DNA of 64,000 nucleotides, from the NCBI GenBank assembly GCA_025526995.1, contig JAHLKG010000003.1, positions 744,001 to 808,000 of the forward strand. The letters run 5' to 3'. A program made the position numbers and the translations under genes. Position 1 is the first letter of the stretch. Every line of letters begins with the position of its first letter. The notes beneath the pieces were generated by a model. That model was given only the letters and a program-made list of their open reading frames with translations, was not told where the DNA came from and made no database searches. Shown here piece by piece: positions 1 through 10,330 of the stretch. The stretch comes from Powellomyces hirtus. Its lineage: Eukaryota; Chytridiomycota; Chytridiomycetes; Spizellomycetales; Powellomycetaceae.

Positions 1-934
1 TTCATTCTATTCACAGGCGTACGAACTGTCTACGCTGACGGGAACGCAAGTGCTGCTGCTAGTGGCGTCTGAGACTGGGCACGTTTACACTTTTGCAACG
101 CCAAAGCTTCAACCTCTCATCACAAAGCCGGAAGGAAAGAATCTAATCCAAGCCTGTTTGAATGCGCCTGATCCGAATGCGCCAAACACTGTCGTATACG
201 CGAATGGCTATGCGCAGCATGCATTTCAAGGCAACTCGCCTCCCACGTTGGGACAGCAACCATCACAGCCGCATGCATATCCGGAAAGCCAGCAAGCGGG
301 CGATGCGTCTGAGGCAGCGGCAGCGGCGACCGCTGCAATTTACCAGGCAGAAAAGGTTAGTCAAACGTACATGCTGCCGATTATTATCGGTCCTTATTAG
401 ATGTTCTTCACTCTTTAGCAGCACCATGCGTCGCAGCACGCAGCTACAATGCAGCAATACGCGATGCAGAATGTCGGTGCTATGCCAGGATACGCGGCCG
501 CCTATCCCGCGCCAGCAATCACTGCTGCCCAAGTGGCGGCGGCGGCGAATGTAGGTAACATTGCCCCGTACATGTACCCGTACCAAGTGGCTGCTCAGAA
601 TCAATATGGTGGATTGGTTGGCACGCAACAGCAACAGCAACAGCAGGAGGCACAAACTCAAGCCCATGGTGCGGTGCAACCTCAGTCGCAAACGCAAACA
701 CAGGATCAACAGCAGGCGCAGCAAACACAGCATCAGCATCAGGCACAACACTCTTCTCCTCATCATCAGCAAATACGGCCCCAATCGCCGACAGCCCAGA
801 TCGCCGGACTGAAGTCGCTTCCAACATCTCAAACGACTTCGCATCAACCACCGATCAACTATGCGGCCCCTCCTCCGCCTCACGAATCGCAAGGAAGCTC
901 GCAAGTCACGACCAACCATTCTCAGGACAAATAA
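1..934 (+). CDS. SRF/MCM1-type MADS-box transcription factor, 3' part
   Basis: Partial gene entering from the left edge. An intron ends at 16; exons are 17-355 and 419-934, with a 63 nt intron (GTTAGT...TTTAG) between them and a stop at 932-934. The first exon opens with AYELSTLTGTQVLLLVASET and continues to KLQPLITKPEGKNLIQACLN. That is the second half of the SRF/MCM1 MADS box plus the SAM dimerisation extension; the DNA-contacting helix lies upstream of the window. The remaining residues are low-complexity: Ala-rich, then Gln/His-rich, as in fungal activation regions. The family binds CArG-box promoters as a dimer with partner factors in the nucleus. Family assignment is firm. Target genes cannot be judged from the sequence. 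Confidence 0.9.
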
Positions 935-2067
935 ACTAGAACCGCGAAGAAGATTGCCGTCTTTCATATATATCAGGTGCGCGACGATGGAGCAATTTTA
1001 TGTACAGAAAGCCCGTCGAGCGCACATGTTGCATCTGTCTTGTGTCATTTTCAATGCATATATTATCAAAACTACCTCAGGCTGTCGACAAACTTCTGTA
1101 AAATTTGAGACGGCGGAAATCACGAAACAAGGGTATAGTGCCGGATATCTGGCGACTACACCTCCAATCGCCAGAACAGCGACTCGTGACACAGAGAAGC
1201 TACCCGTTGCAGCGGTGAGCGCTTAGAAATCCGGTGATGCAGAGTACCCTCTCGAGCATCAGGATGAGTGCTGGTATTTGTTTTGTGACTTTAGATGTAT
1301 TACGGGCTTCGAAACCACGTAGAGATGTCAAAATGGCGAAATGGCGAGATCTTGAAGATGGCATGCGACATTTCTACACTCTTTATTACTACTAGTGTTC
1401 ACACTTCCTACTATACATCTATTACCCACTATTATGCATCTATTAGCATCCATCATGCAAAAATGCCACATGCCATCTTCAAGATCTCTCAATTTCGCCA
1501 TTTCGCGCGGATGCGACGGGTGGCTTTGATATATAGCATCGCTTAGAGTAATAAATAACATGCAGCATCGCAGTAAAGTAGCCTGACGTGCGTTGCTGAG
1601 GCCTAGTCACTACCAAGAACCGAGTCGCCAAACTGTGTTCTTGTCGCCAACTCCCGTGCGGCTACAGCCAAATCGCAGCGCCATTGGTTCCGCGTTTTTC
1701 AGGCGTGGCATGGACCTGGGCTGTAGATGTTTGTGTTGACCGCACATTGTGCGAGGTGATTTGGGATTTTGACCGAAATGCGCGCCTGACTTGTATCACC
1801 TTGAGTGTGAAAAGTCGAGCGCGACTGCGCGTTTTGTCTCGTGGCGCAGCCAGCCTTTTTGAACACCTTCCTTTGCGCGACCATGATCTGTGGGCGTTCA
1901 TTCCCCTTCACGTATAAAATTTAAGGAACGTTGCGTTCAGAATCCCCTGCCATGTGCAGTGGTCCCGGCAACAGCGACAAAGTTTGTCAGTGGGGAATCT
2001 GCGTGAGGCAAAAACTGTCTAAGATACCCTTTGGAAAGCCGTCATTCTCCACGCTCTCCGTCCCGCC
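935..2067. other. Intergenic region without a supported gene
   Basis: Open frames here are short, overlapping and without recognisable motifs. The stretch contains one imperfect inverted repeat (1333-1507, listed separately). The rest shows no RNA gene, repeat or clear promoter, although the last few hundred bases must carry the promoter of the gene starting at 2068. Confidence 0.5.
1333..1507. repeat. Imperfect inverted repeat with ~45 nt arms
   Basis: The left arm (about 1333-1373) and right arm (about 1459-1507) are reverse complements. They include a perfect 17 bp match (agatcttgaagatggca at 1347-1363 against 1471-1487) and few mismatches over the full arms. The ~85 nt spacer holds short repeated motifs of the type atctattac/atctattag. 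The element could fold into a long hairpin transcript or be a MITE-like relic. No target-site duplication was established. Confidence 0.7.
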
Positions 2068-3519
2068 ATGCACATTGCCACGTTCAAGCTGCAGCGGCAT
2101 GCCCTTTCGCATGCCACGTTCAAGACGACCAAGATCGATGCCAATTTCGCCCCGACCAGTCTCGCCAAATACGTCGACCTCCTCAACGAGAAGTCGGGGC
2201 GGAAAGTCGCGCCGAGCATTGTGACCGTAGGACCTACCTTGTTCATATTTGCCATTTGTGTCATTGTGGCCTTTGTGGGTGCGGGCCTGTTTACGACGTG
2301 TTCTGCCGCGGGTGAGGTGGATGAGAGAGGCGGGACGAGCCAACCGCCGAGCTGGACCCGGGGGGTCGGGGATTGGCCCAGGACGGTGGAGGGTGTCCCG
2401 TCGGCGACGAGAGCAGTGGGTGCGCAGACGGTTGCAGCTGCTGCTACCCCGACCCCAACTGCGAATTCGGGGGTGGCTCCGGTTGAGAAGCGGCCTGCTC
2501 CAGCTGCAGCACCGGCACCAGCCGCAGCACCGGCGACCGTTCCCATGCCGGTAGTAGAGCCGCCTGCCACCAATCCTAACATAATTAACAACGGCAATAC
2601 CGCCAACACCAACGCCAACAATAACAATAACAATAACGTCAACCAGAACAACAACCAGAACAACAACAACGGAAACACCGACACCAACAACAACAACAAT
2701 AACAATAACAATAACGCCAACCAGAACAACAACCAGAACAACAACAACGGGAACACCGACACCAACAACAATAACAATAACAACAGGGACACCTGGTTTG
2801 AAAGGGTTCAGGCTGGTAACCGTGCTTGCCGGGAAGCTTCGAATGCCGCGGATGCAAAATGTCCAAAACAGGGGGAGGATGGCTGGTTTGAATGCCATAA
2901 GAAGAACAGCAACGATCAACAGACGTGCATGGATGATGTCAGCAAAAACAACCCACTGAGGATTCGTCGACGGGAGGAGTACGTGGATGACCGAGGACGA
3001 ATGTGCGAGAAAAAGTGAGTCTTCCAGCAATATCCAACCTTGGCCTGTTCGTCTCCTCTTCAACATACTCATTCATCATCTTCGATCAGCTCTTCCAAAA
3101 GCATCTTCATCCGCTTCGCCATCACGGCCGTCGTCACCGCTATCGTGAGCATAATAGGTCATTCCGTGCGCCAGAGCCACCTCAAGGCCGCGCGCGTGGC
3201 AGCCGAGGCAACCGTGACTGAACTCAACGAGCGGCCAGATGTGCGCGGGATGGAGTGGATTTATGGCGAGGACGTGCTGACGACCACTACGTATCGCGGC
3301 AATACTCGGACTGGGAAGACGGTAGAGAAGTTTCCGGTAAGTGATGATAAAGAAAAAACAGAAATGAGAATGGTGTTTGAAAGCATGCATGACATTTGTC
3401 CTAATTCTCTGGCTCTTTAGGTTGTTATGTTACTGTTGATCAAGGACCGTGATTACATAGCGGACGACGTTCTCCCGGGGGATATGCCTCCCTCCTACGC
3501 CTACACAGATTTGGCGTAA
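2068..3519 (+). CDS. Unrecognised two-TM membrane protein with Asn-rich region
   Basis: Proposed exons are 2068-3014, 3090-3336 and 3421-3519; introns are 75 and 84 nt (GTGAGT...CAG, GTAAGT...TAG) and the frame is kept throughout (about 430 residues). Residues ~52-73 (PTLFIFAICVIVAFVGAGLF) form a first membrane segment. A Pro/Ala stretch follows, then ~70 residues of nearly pure Asn with scattered Gln, Thr, Asp and Gly. Next comes a small Cys-containing region with four to five Cys. The second exon supplies another hydrophobic segment (IFIRFAITAVVTAIVSIIG). I do not recognise the family. The two-segment layout suggests a membrane protein exposing the Asn-rich part. Joining exon 1 to exon 2 across the stop at 3016-3018 is inferred from splice motifs. 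Confidence 0.55.
2641..2790 (+). repeat. 78 bp direct duplication encoding Asn-rich sequence
   Basis: The segment starting at 2641 is repeated from 2719 with few differences (period 78 bp). Each copy encodes NQNNNQNNNNGNTDTNNNN. The codons are AAC and AAT mixed, so the nucleotide repeat itself, not only the amino-acid bias, is conserved. It lies inside the CDS at 2068-3519. Confidence 0.8.
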
Positions 3520-4615
3520 AGGCTGTTCATAGGGTTTATTGTTCAACACAATAATGGCGTGAAACTGCTGGTAGACACATTAGTAGATCCGCATGTAGAG
3601 AGGCCCCTAGATTAGAACTTCTGGCGCTTTGTGCCTAAAATCAGACTGTTGCTCGAAAACACACAATGATCAGCTCCGACTTCACCACATCATTCTGCAC
3701 TACTGTATCTTCGATAATCATGTGGACGGCGACTGCGCATCGAATCGTGGGGAATGGCTGGATTGATGGGATTGACGATTGACGAGAGAGCCACGCGGTC
3801 CAGTCAGAGAGTCACGTGTTTCTTTTCTGCCGGCTGCGCCACCGGCCTTTCCCAACGGTATAAAAAAGCGTCGCATCTCGCCCTTCCCTCAACTCCCAAC
3901 TTTCTCTCTCGCACATCTTGCCTGCAAGAACAGGCAAGCAATCCTCCCTCTCTCATCCCTCCCTCTCGTTCGCCGTTGCACATAATAGGTTCACACAACC
4001 ATTTCTCTTGGCGCATTTGTTCTGTTGGTGGATTGTTGCTTGTGGTGTGTAGTGTCCCTTTTGGGTTCATCATGCTCTACGTAGTGGAACAATGCCCCTA
4101 AGACAATGGCTGGTGGGTCTATTACGTCCAAAGGTGCTTGGGCTTTGGGAGGTCGCTTGGCATCATGCAGTTGCAGTTGGAGAGAGTCATGTCAATTTCC
4201 CCAGCCCTATCGAAGCTCTGTGGAACCAGTTTACCGTGTTCCTCTGAGTCAAAATGTGGCTAAGATCCATTTTACGAAAGGAATCCTTTATGGTCGTTGG
4301 TTTACTCAAAACCGAAAACATGTCGTCTATCAACATTACCCAAGGAAACCACATTCCATATTTTCATGTCCATGCATGCAGACAAAAACAAAAAAAGCTC
4401 GGTTGGAAACTCCTCTGTGATATCCATCGGTCCCTGCGTCACTCTGCTGGTTTCAAACCTGTCAGAATGTGCGTGGGAACAGGACGTTTTGTCATGCCAT
4501 TGCCTGTCAGACGGGCATGCATTCGGGCTTTTTTTGGCCATAAAAATTGCGCTGAGCGACGTGTGCTCATGTTGGCAGGTCGATGGCGAATGATGCTGCG
4601 ATTGCGACGCTGCCT
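3520..4615. other. Intergenic region with a TATA box and a doubtful small ORF
   Basis: About 1.1 kb lies between the two-TM gene and the 3' end of the minus-strand SCAR/WAVE gene. TATAAAAAA at 3859-3867 is followed by a pyrimidine-rich stretch (3880-3970) typical of fungal start-site regions. The first ATG gives an 8-codon ORF and the next good-context ATG (4106) a 104-codon ORF ending at 4420. The latter has no recognisable motif. A transcript is plausible, but its coding status is unknown. Confidence 0.4.
3859..3867 (+). promoter_or_regulatory. TATA box upstream of an unassigned transcript
   Basis: The sequence TATAAAAAA is preceded by a GC-rich segment and followed by a CT-rich stretch. 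No convincing long ORF follows, so it marks a possible non-coding or short-peptide transcript on the plus strand. Confidence 0.4.
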
Positions 4616-6514
4616 TCAATCCCATTCGTCATCTTCCCCGGAATCCTCTACCAACAGAAACGGATGGCATGAGAACGAGCGACACGTGTGAAGGTAAAGC
4701 GTGGGAACACGTACCGTTCTCACTGTCACTCATCTCGATCACAGCGCGGCGCATGAGAATGGCAGCAACGTCGCTGCCCTCGACTCGCTTGTTACGCCGC
4801 TGAGCGTCCGTCAGCACTGGTCTTTCCACCTTCCGCAAGGTAAACTATATCGGATTGCGCGGCGGCAAGGAGAGACGCTTGATATCAGCAAGAGAAAAAC
4901 AACGTTGAGAGGGGTTGCTGGTTTTGCATTACCTGTCCTCCCTTGATATCGCTCAGGAAGCTCTCTCCCTTTGCTAGCGGTTCCTTTGCATTCTGCTCCA
5001 CATTCTTCAACTGCGCTAGTGGCCTATTGCTGATCTGCGCCATCAACGCCGCATTCGCAGTCGGCGCACCACCACCAGGTCCTACGCCCGCTCCTCCCGC
5101 CATCGGGGGTGGTGGTGGTGGAGGCGGGGGCGGGGGCGGGGCCGGAGCCGCGGGCGCATTCACAGTCGCACCCCGTATTAATCCACCTCTTGATGCCCGC
5201 CCCTGTTCCAGCGGCACGGGTCCCCTTGACGCTCGTCCGTATTGCTGCATCAACCCATCGTTCATGTCGTTGTAACCGGCGCGGGCATTGGTGGCGTCCC
5301 ACGGCCGCACAGCGACAGAGATGGGGCGGAAACGAGGTTCTTGGGGTGAGTCGGGCGCGGCGCCGTCTTTGATGAGCTCGCCTTGCGAGTTGTAGCGTTT
5401 GATTTGGAGTTCTTGGACTTGGACTTTGTTGCTGAAGGTTGCGGGGCGCGCGAGCTGACGTGTGGGGAGAAGCGAGGGCAAGTGGGAATTGTGAGCAGGC
5501 AGGCACGGGTGTTTCGACATAGTGGGGTGGGGAGTTTTGGGGGTGGTGTGAGGTTTGAGACCTGTTTATACCTTGGCTTTCTTTTTGAGTTCACGTCGTT
5601 CCCGCTTTCGCTTCTTTTCCTCGTCAATTTCCTTCTGCATGAGGATTTTCCATTCCTCCGCAAAGAACTCGGGGTATGAATATAGCTGGTGACCAACACA
5701 TAACAATAGAAAAGACGAATACCGCAAATCAGTACTCGACCATCAGCTCGGCATGTCCCTCCCGCCCCTCCCCCCCTTCCTCCTTTGCACATTCCGCCCT
5801 AAATTCTTTGCTCCATCTCAGGGGCCTGAAATTCCATACCTTCATACACGTCTGTCCATCCATTCGGTACCCATCCATGAGACTCAAATTCGGGGCATCA
5901 TTGCACGCCTCGTACGCGGCGAGAAGGGATGGGTCTTCGGTTTCTTTTGTGAACAGGTTGCTCGATAGTGTTGGTCGTGATTTCCAGTCAAACTCTAAAA
6001 AATAAAAGTGAACCAGTTCTTGTCCAGTCAGTCCCGAATGAGCGTATGGGACTTGTGGACTTTTTTTTTTCCCACTCTTTCTTACTCTCATGCCCCATGG
6101 AATCCGCCAACCGCACGTCCAACAACCGATCTTCCAACACGGGCGCATTCTCTTTCACGCCCTGCACACGGGCCGTAATATCCGCAATCCGCTGTGTCGT
6201 CCCGACCGACGACTGCACGAGGCCAGACATGATTTCGTGAGCGTAGAGCGACATGGTGCTGAGTTGTTCGAGCATGCGGGTTAGCTGCATGATGGATGTC
6301 TTTTTTAAAAAAGAAAAAAAAAGGCGAAAGAGCGGGGTTGTTAGCGAGGGGGCAGAGGAGGAAGTGTTTTTTATACTTCATATTTTTTTGTTTTTGTTAC
6401 CTGCCGCACAATCCCATCCGCGGGACTTGTGGCTTTGATCACTTCATCGAACCGCAGGTTGGGGCGGGACGGCACGGCGCTTGGTGCGTTCAGCACCCGT
6501 TTTGGAAGTGTCAT
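4616..6514 (-). CDS. SCAR: SCAR/WAVE actin nucleation-promoting factor
   Basis: Seven exons on the minus strand: 6514-6401, 6284-6086, 5994-5840, 5685-5572, 5454-4933, 4844-4715 and 4647-4616 (421 residues). The start MTLPKRVLNA resembles the WAVE N-terminus. Residues ~1-190 match the SCAR homology domain, including the LTRMLEQLSTMSLYAHEI helix and YPEFFAEEWK followed by a basic segment. A poly-Pro run lies near 296-311. Two WH2 actin-binding motifs follow: NAALMAQISNRPLAQLKNV (~330-348) and GESFLSDIKGGQFTLRKV, the latter split by the exon 5-6 junction. The protein ends with a central-acidic Arp2/3-binding tail (SDVAAILMRR, then SGEDDEWD). All landmarks of a functional WAVE are present. The family works downstream of Rac in the WAVE regulatory complex to build branched actin. 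It is absent from most Dikarya. Confidence 0.93.
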
Positions 6515-6965
6515 CGGATTCAAGATTTGAAAGATATATAAACCTTCAGCGGAAAAACTGTGATAGATGTGGTGTCCGTGTCCGTAGCCGGTGGAGCTTG
6601 TTTGGGTGTTTTTTTTTTCGAAGTAGTGACAGGGTTTTGAACATGCACGCGCGAAATGTGGCAAAAATCGTGGCTCGGAGTTGCTGACGCAACGCGCGGA
6701 ATTCCCAAGCCACGTCCTATATTCTGGGAAGCTAATGAAAACGCAGTTCCTCCAAAAGGTCATGCACGGGTGTGCTGAAGGATGCAATTGGGTTGCTTAG
6801 GATTGAGTGATGTGTCAATAAAGCTGGAGCACAGCAACGTTTTCCAAAATTCTGCTCCGCAAAACGATCCAAAATGTGGTTTCTCTTTGTACAAATATGT
6901 AAAGTAACAGGAAAAAATAGGAAAATGCGAGGTGAAAGCAGTGCAGTTGCCGGGCCACTGCCCAC

Positions 6966-8493
6966 CTATGCGATCTGCACAAACAGCTCCGGGGCAGGTC
7001 GGTCTTCCAAAAACTCCAGACCCGTGGCGCGAGGGGTAAGCCCCTGGGCCTCTATATACGAGTCACTCCAGAACTTTGTCAAATGTCGTGTGCCATGGTC
7101 GCAGATCATGGTGACGATAGTATGACCCTAGGGGGAAAATGATTTTTGCATAAACATATAAGTTGGAGATTGATTGAATGTTTTGCGTGCATGGGCTACT
7201 CACCGGTCCCAACTGTCTCGCGACTCTAACCGCCGCAACACAGTTGACCGCAGACGAACTCCCCACAAACAGGCCGTCCTTTCTAACCAGGTATCTACTC
7301 ATTTCCACGGCCTCTCTATCATTTACATGCACCGCTTCATCCACATACCCGCCCGCCACAATCTTTTCAAAATTCTTCGTCAATCGATTAATCCCCACAC
7401 CTTCAACAACCGTATCCACCTGGTGGCGTTTACGTTTGCCTTCCTGTTCCGTGGGCGCATACATAATGCCGTGTTTGATCTTGTGGTACAGCCCGGACCC
7501 TGTTGGGTCAGCCAGCACAACGAGAAGTTTGCGGATTCGGGGTTTGAGGTAGCGGGTGAGGCCCGCGAGCGTGCCCCCCGTGCCGGCCCCGAGGACGAGA
7601 GCGTCGATTTGACCATTGGTTTGGGAGTAAAGTTCGGGTGCGGTGGTGGCGTAGTGTGTATTAAAGTTGGCGAGGTTTTCGAACTGGTCACAGAAGTATC
7701 CTCGTGGCGCCTTCTTGGTTGATGTCTCGGGCGTGGTTGTGCCAGACACCGATGGCGAGACACTACCTGACGCCGCTTCAGCCTCCGCATCCAAACGATC
7801 AGCTTCGCGGTTCATATCAGCCGCTCGTCGTCTAGCGAGATTGACAAAGTGGTTTCGGTCGACAATGGACACCGGTCGGACCTTTTCCACAGTCGCGCCC
7901 AGCTTTTCGAGGAGATCATACTTTTCCTGGGCTTGATCGTCTGGCATGACAATGTGGCAGAGGTAGCCACGAGCCCGGGCAATGACGGCGAGGGAGATGC
8001 CGGTGCTGCCGACGGTGCCCTCAAAGATGGTGTCGCCCCGGTGAGGTACTATGTGGCCGTGAGCTTCGGCCTGCGGAGAGGGCGGCGTGAGAACGACAGT
8101 TGTTGCTAGCAGCATCCTCCTGTGATCTCCATACGCCTCGCGCGCATCCAAAAGCCTACATACCTCGTCAATAATCCCCAACGCCACTCTATCTTTCGTA
8201 CTCCCTCCCACATTCATAAATTCCGCTTTAGCCAAGATCTCACATCCCGTCGCCTCCGACAACGAACTAATCCGAAACAGCGGTGTATCTCCAATCAGAC
8301 CCGCAACACCATCCCGGATATCGTCCGTCTTGATATTGAGATTGAATGTCGACTGCCGGAATGACTTTGGACGAGGGAGCCGGGCGCGTGGTCGGGGGCG
8401 ATGCGTTGTGGACAGGAGGAAGAGGACACAGGATGCGGCAGATATGGAGGCTCCGACGAGGAGACCGAGAGCGAGTGAGGTTCGGTCTAGCAT
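6966..8493 (-). CDS. MCY1: Mcy1/Cys2-type cysteine synthase homologue (PLP)
   Basis: Three exons on the minus strand: 8493-8164, 8070-7204 and 7127-6966 (452 residues). The N-terminus (MLDRTSLALGLLVGASISAA) is a membrane anchor, as in the mitochondrial outer-membrane proteins of this family. The fold type II PLP pattern is present: NVGGSTKDRVALG with the Schiff-base lysine near K100, GTVGSTGIS, the phosphate-binding loop GAGTGGTLAG and the C-terminal GSSSAVN serine. A low-complexity insert (~275-310) is usual in the fungal group. Intron 1 (93 nt) has no in-frame stop, so retention would add 31 residues between GIIDE and AEAHGH. The start at 8493 was chosen because it places the anchor at the N-terminus; an in-frame start exists further upstream. 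The exact substrate is not established by sequence. Confidence 0.9.
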
Positions 8494-8729
8494 TTTGAGC
8501 GATAATGTCTGGGAGGAATGGGAAATTTCGTTTGGGAGGAGACATTTCGTAGTTTTGGCTGATAATGTTATGTGGCTTGGGTCAGTGGCTTGCATGGCGC
8601 AAGGTGCTTCGTGGATTGCGTCCAACAGCGAACGCCGCATCCTTTCCAACTGCAAAACACTCTATATAGCAATGTATTTATAAAGTTACATATATATACA
8701 TAACATAAGGCATGACACAAGCTGGTTTT

Positions 8730-9796
8730 CTACAAAGCATCAGAGTGAAACTCCACTACAAAAAACACCGTATCGGAGTTTCTCGCTTTCGCGACAAAGC
8801 GGAGTGGTTGCCCGTTGAGATACCGATTCGCGTCAATCGCAAGACCGGGGAGACAGATGCGGGCAGTGGCAGGGTCAAAGTAACGGTTGTAGAAATCGAA
8901 TGTGTAGGTGTTTGATGCGGAGAATGTAAAGTTTTGGCGGTTGCTTTGGTTAAGGAAATGGGTCTGGAGGACAAGACAGTGAGTAAGATTGTTTGGTCGG
9001 ATGAATGGTCTTCATGACTTTAGGCTTTCAATGTAGTCGGAAACTCACCCTTCGGTCACCAGCCGACATGTCTTTGCCTTTGACCATCATGAGATTTCGT
9101 TCTTCTACCAGTCCTCCACTGGAGTCGAGGTCGACGGCCGAGTCGCGGCTCAGTCTTGTTTTGTTAAAGTATGAAGGTGGAGACAAGGTCTGCCGCGCAT
9201 GATCTTCCGCTGGAGTGGCTATTGATGTTGGGGTTGGTGTCGACGGTGGGGTATTCTCAACAATGTTCAACACGTTCATGGCTGAGAAGAGAAAGAAAAC
9301 GAAGGTATCATACTGTCAATATCCAGCATTCACGCAACCGCAACGTTTAAAGCTGCAACAACAAGTAAATCAGCATACGCGCATACTTACAACACAACAT
9401 GGGACTAAAGGCACTCGGCTTGGCTCCTCTCAGATGCACACTCAACCCGGGATCGATGACCTTTGCCACCTTGATCGCCAGATCCGATCCCCACGGCAAC
9501 GCCACCTCCCTCTCCAACGCAATCCCAAACACCAGATCATCCCCACACCAGTCTTGTGCGAATTTGCCGCTGAGCTGTACGCTGAAGAGGCGGCGCGAGT
9601 TGGCGAAATACGGATCGGGTGGTGCTGCGGGTGAGGAGGTGGGGGTGGACTTTGTGCGCACGGTGAGAGTGCCGCTGAAGTGGGGCGAGGTGATGGGGAA
9701 TACGTGCGGTTGGGTTGGGAGTGTTCTTGAGGGAGCGGTTGTTAGGGATGTTGGTGACAGTCCCGCGTGAACGGAGAAGGAGGAGATGGCTGGCAT
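8730..9796 (-). CDS. DUF1769 family protein
   Basis: Three exons on the minus strand: 9796-9391, 9281-9049 and 8963-8730 (290 residues), with introns of 109 and 85 nt. The first exon matches the fungal DUF1769 family pattern (HFSGTLTVRTK, then PYFANSRRLFSVQLSGKF, ending near LRGAKPSAFSPM). The last exon carries the family C-terminus, with NTYTFDFYNRYFDPATARI followed by LAIDANRYLNGQPLRFVAKA. The middle exon is a low-complexity Ser/Thr/Pro linker. No signal peptide or membrane segment is seen. Biochemical function is unknown for the family. The gene lies head-to-tail with the cysteine synthase homologue, whose start is 237 bp downstream of this stop. Confidence 0.85.
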
Positions 9797-10330
9797 TGGA
9801 GGTTTCTGTGAGAAGCGCAGTGACGAAGCCCTGGTTGGAAAGTTTCTAACGTCTCTTTAGGAAGCTATACGTTTTGCAGGAGGTAGAAGCCTGAAGTTCC
9901 AAGTGTGTCTAGTTCACCAGCAACGGGATGGATGCACATTGTTGTCTTCTCTCTTTAGGCCTTGGAAAGATGTATTGAGAATCTTGGGGGAGTGACAGTG
10001 GCTGTGCAGAACCCTTTCCACACATAGCCTCCTCAAACTCTAATTGATCGCCCATCCGATCACCCTAATTGCGTGCGGCCAAGCGGAGCCAAATTTCAAT
10101 TTCATAAAACTTGCAGCGCGTCTCAAATACGTAAGCGGTCGATTGTTCCATCAATCCTGAATGTGGCCTTTGGCATGTGACTCAGCAATCAGAGATATGG
10201 AAGCTCATCATTGATTGCACAGTAACAAACAAGGACAAGACGAGAACAGGAGTTGAAAGGAAGGGAAAGGAAAGGAAAGAAATACAATGATATCCTAAAT
10301 GTAACCGCTCTATGACTGCACCTAGTCCTA
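9797..10330. other. Intergenic, nothing supported
   Basis: About 530 bp lies between the DUF1769 start and the end of the acyl-CoA dehydrogenase gene. Apart from a short ggaaa-type purine repeat (about 10255-10280) I see no gene, RNA or motif. Confidence 0.5.

Noticed and set aside
263..967. Minus-strand ORF of 234 codons over the MADS-box gene
   Set aside because: It is a Leu/Arg-rich shadow of Gln codons on the plus strand, which has a clear SRF/MCM1 reading and splice sites.
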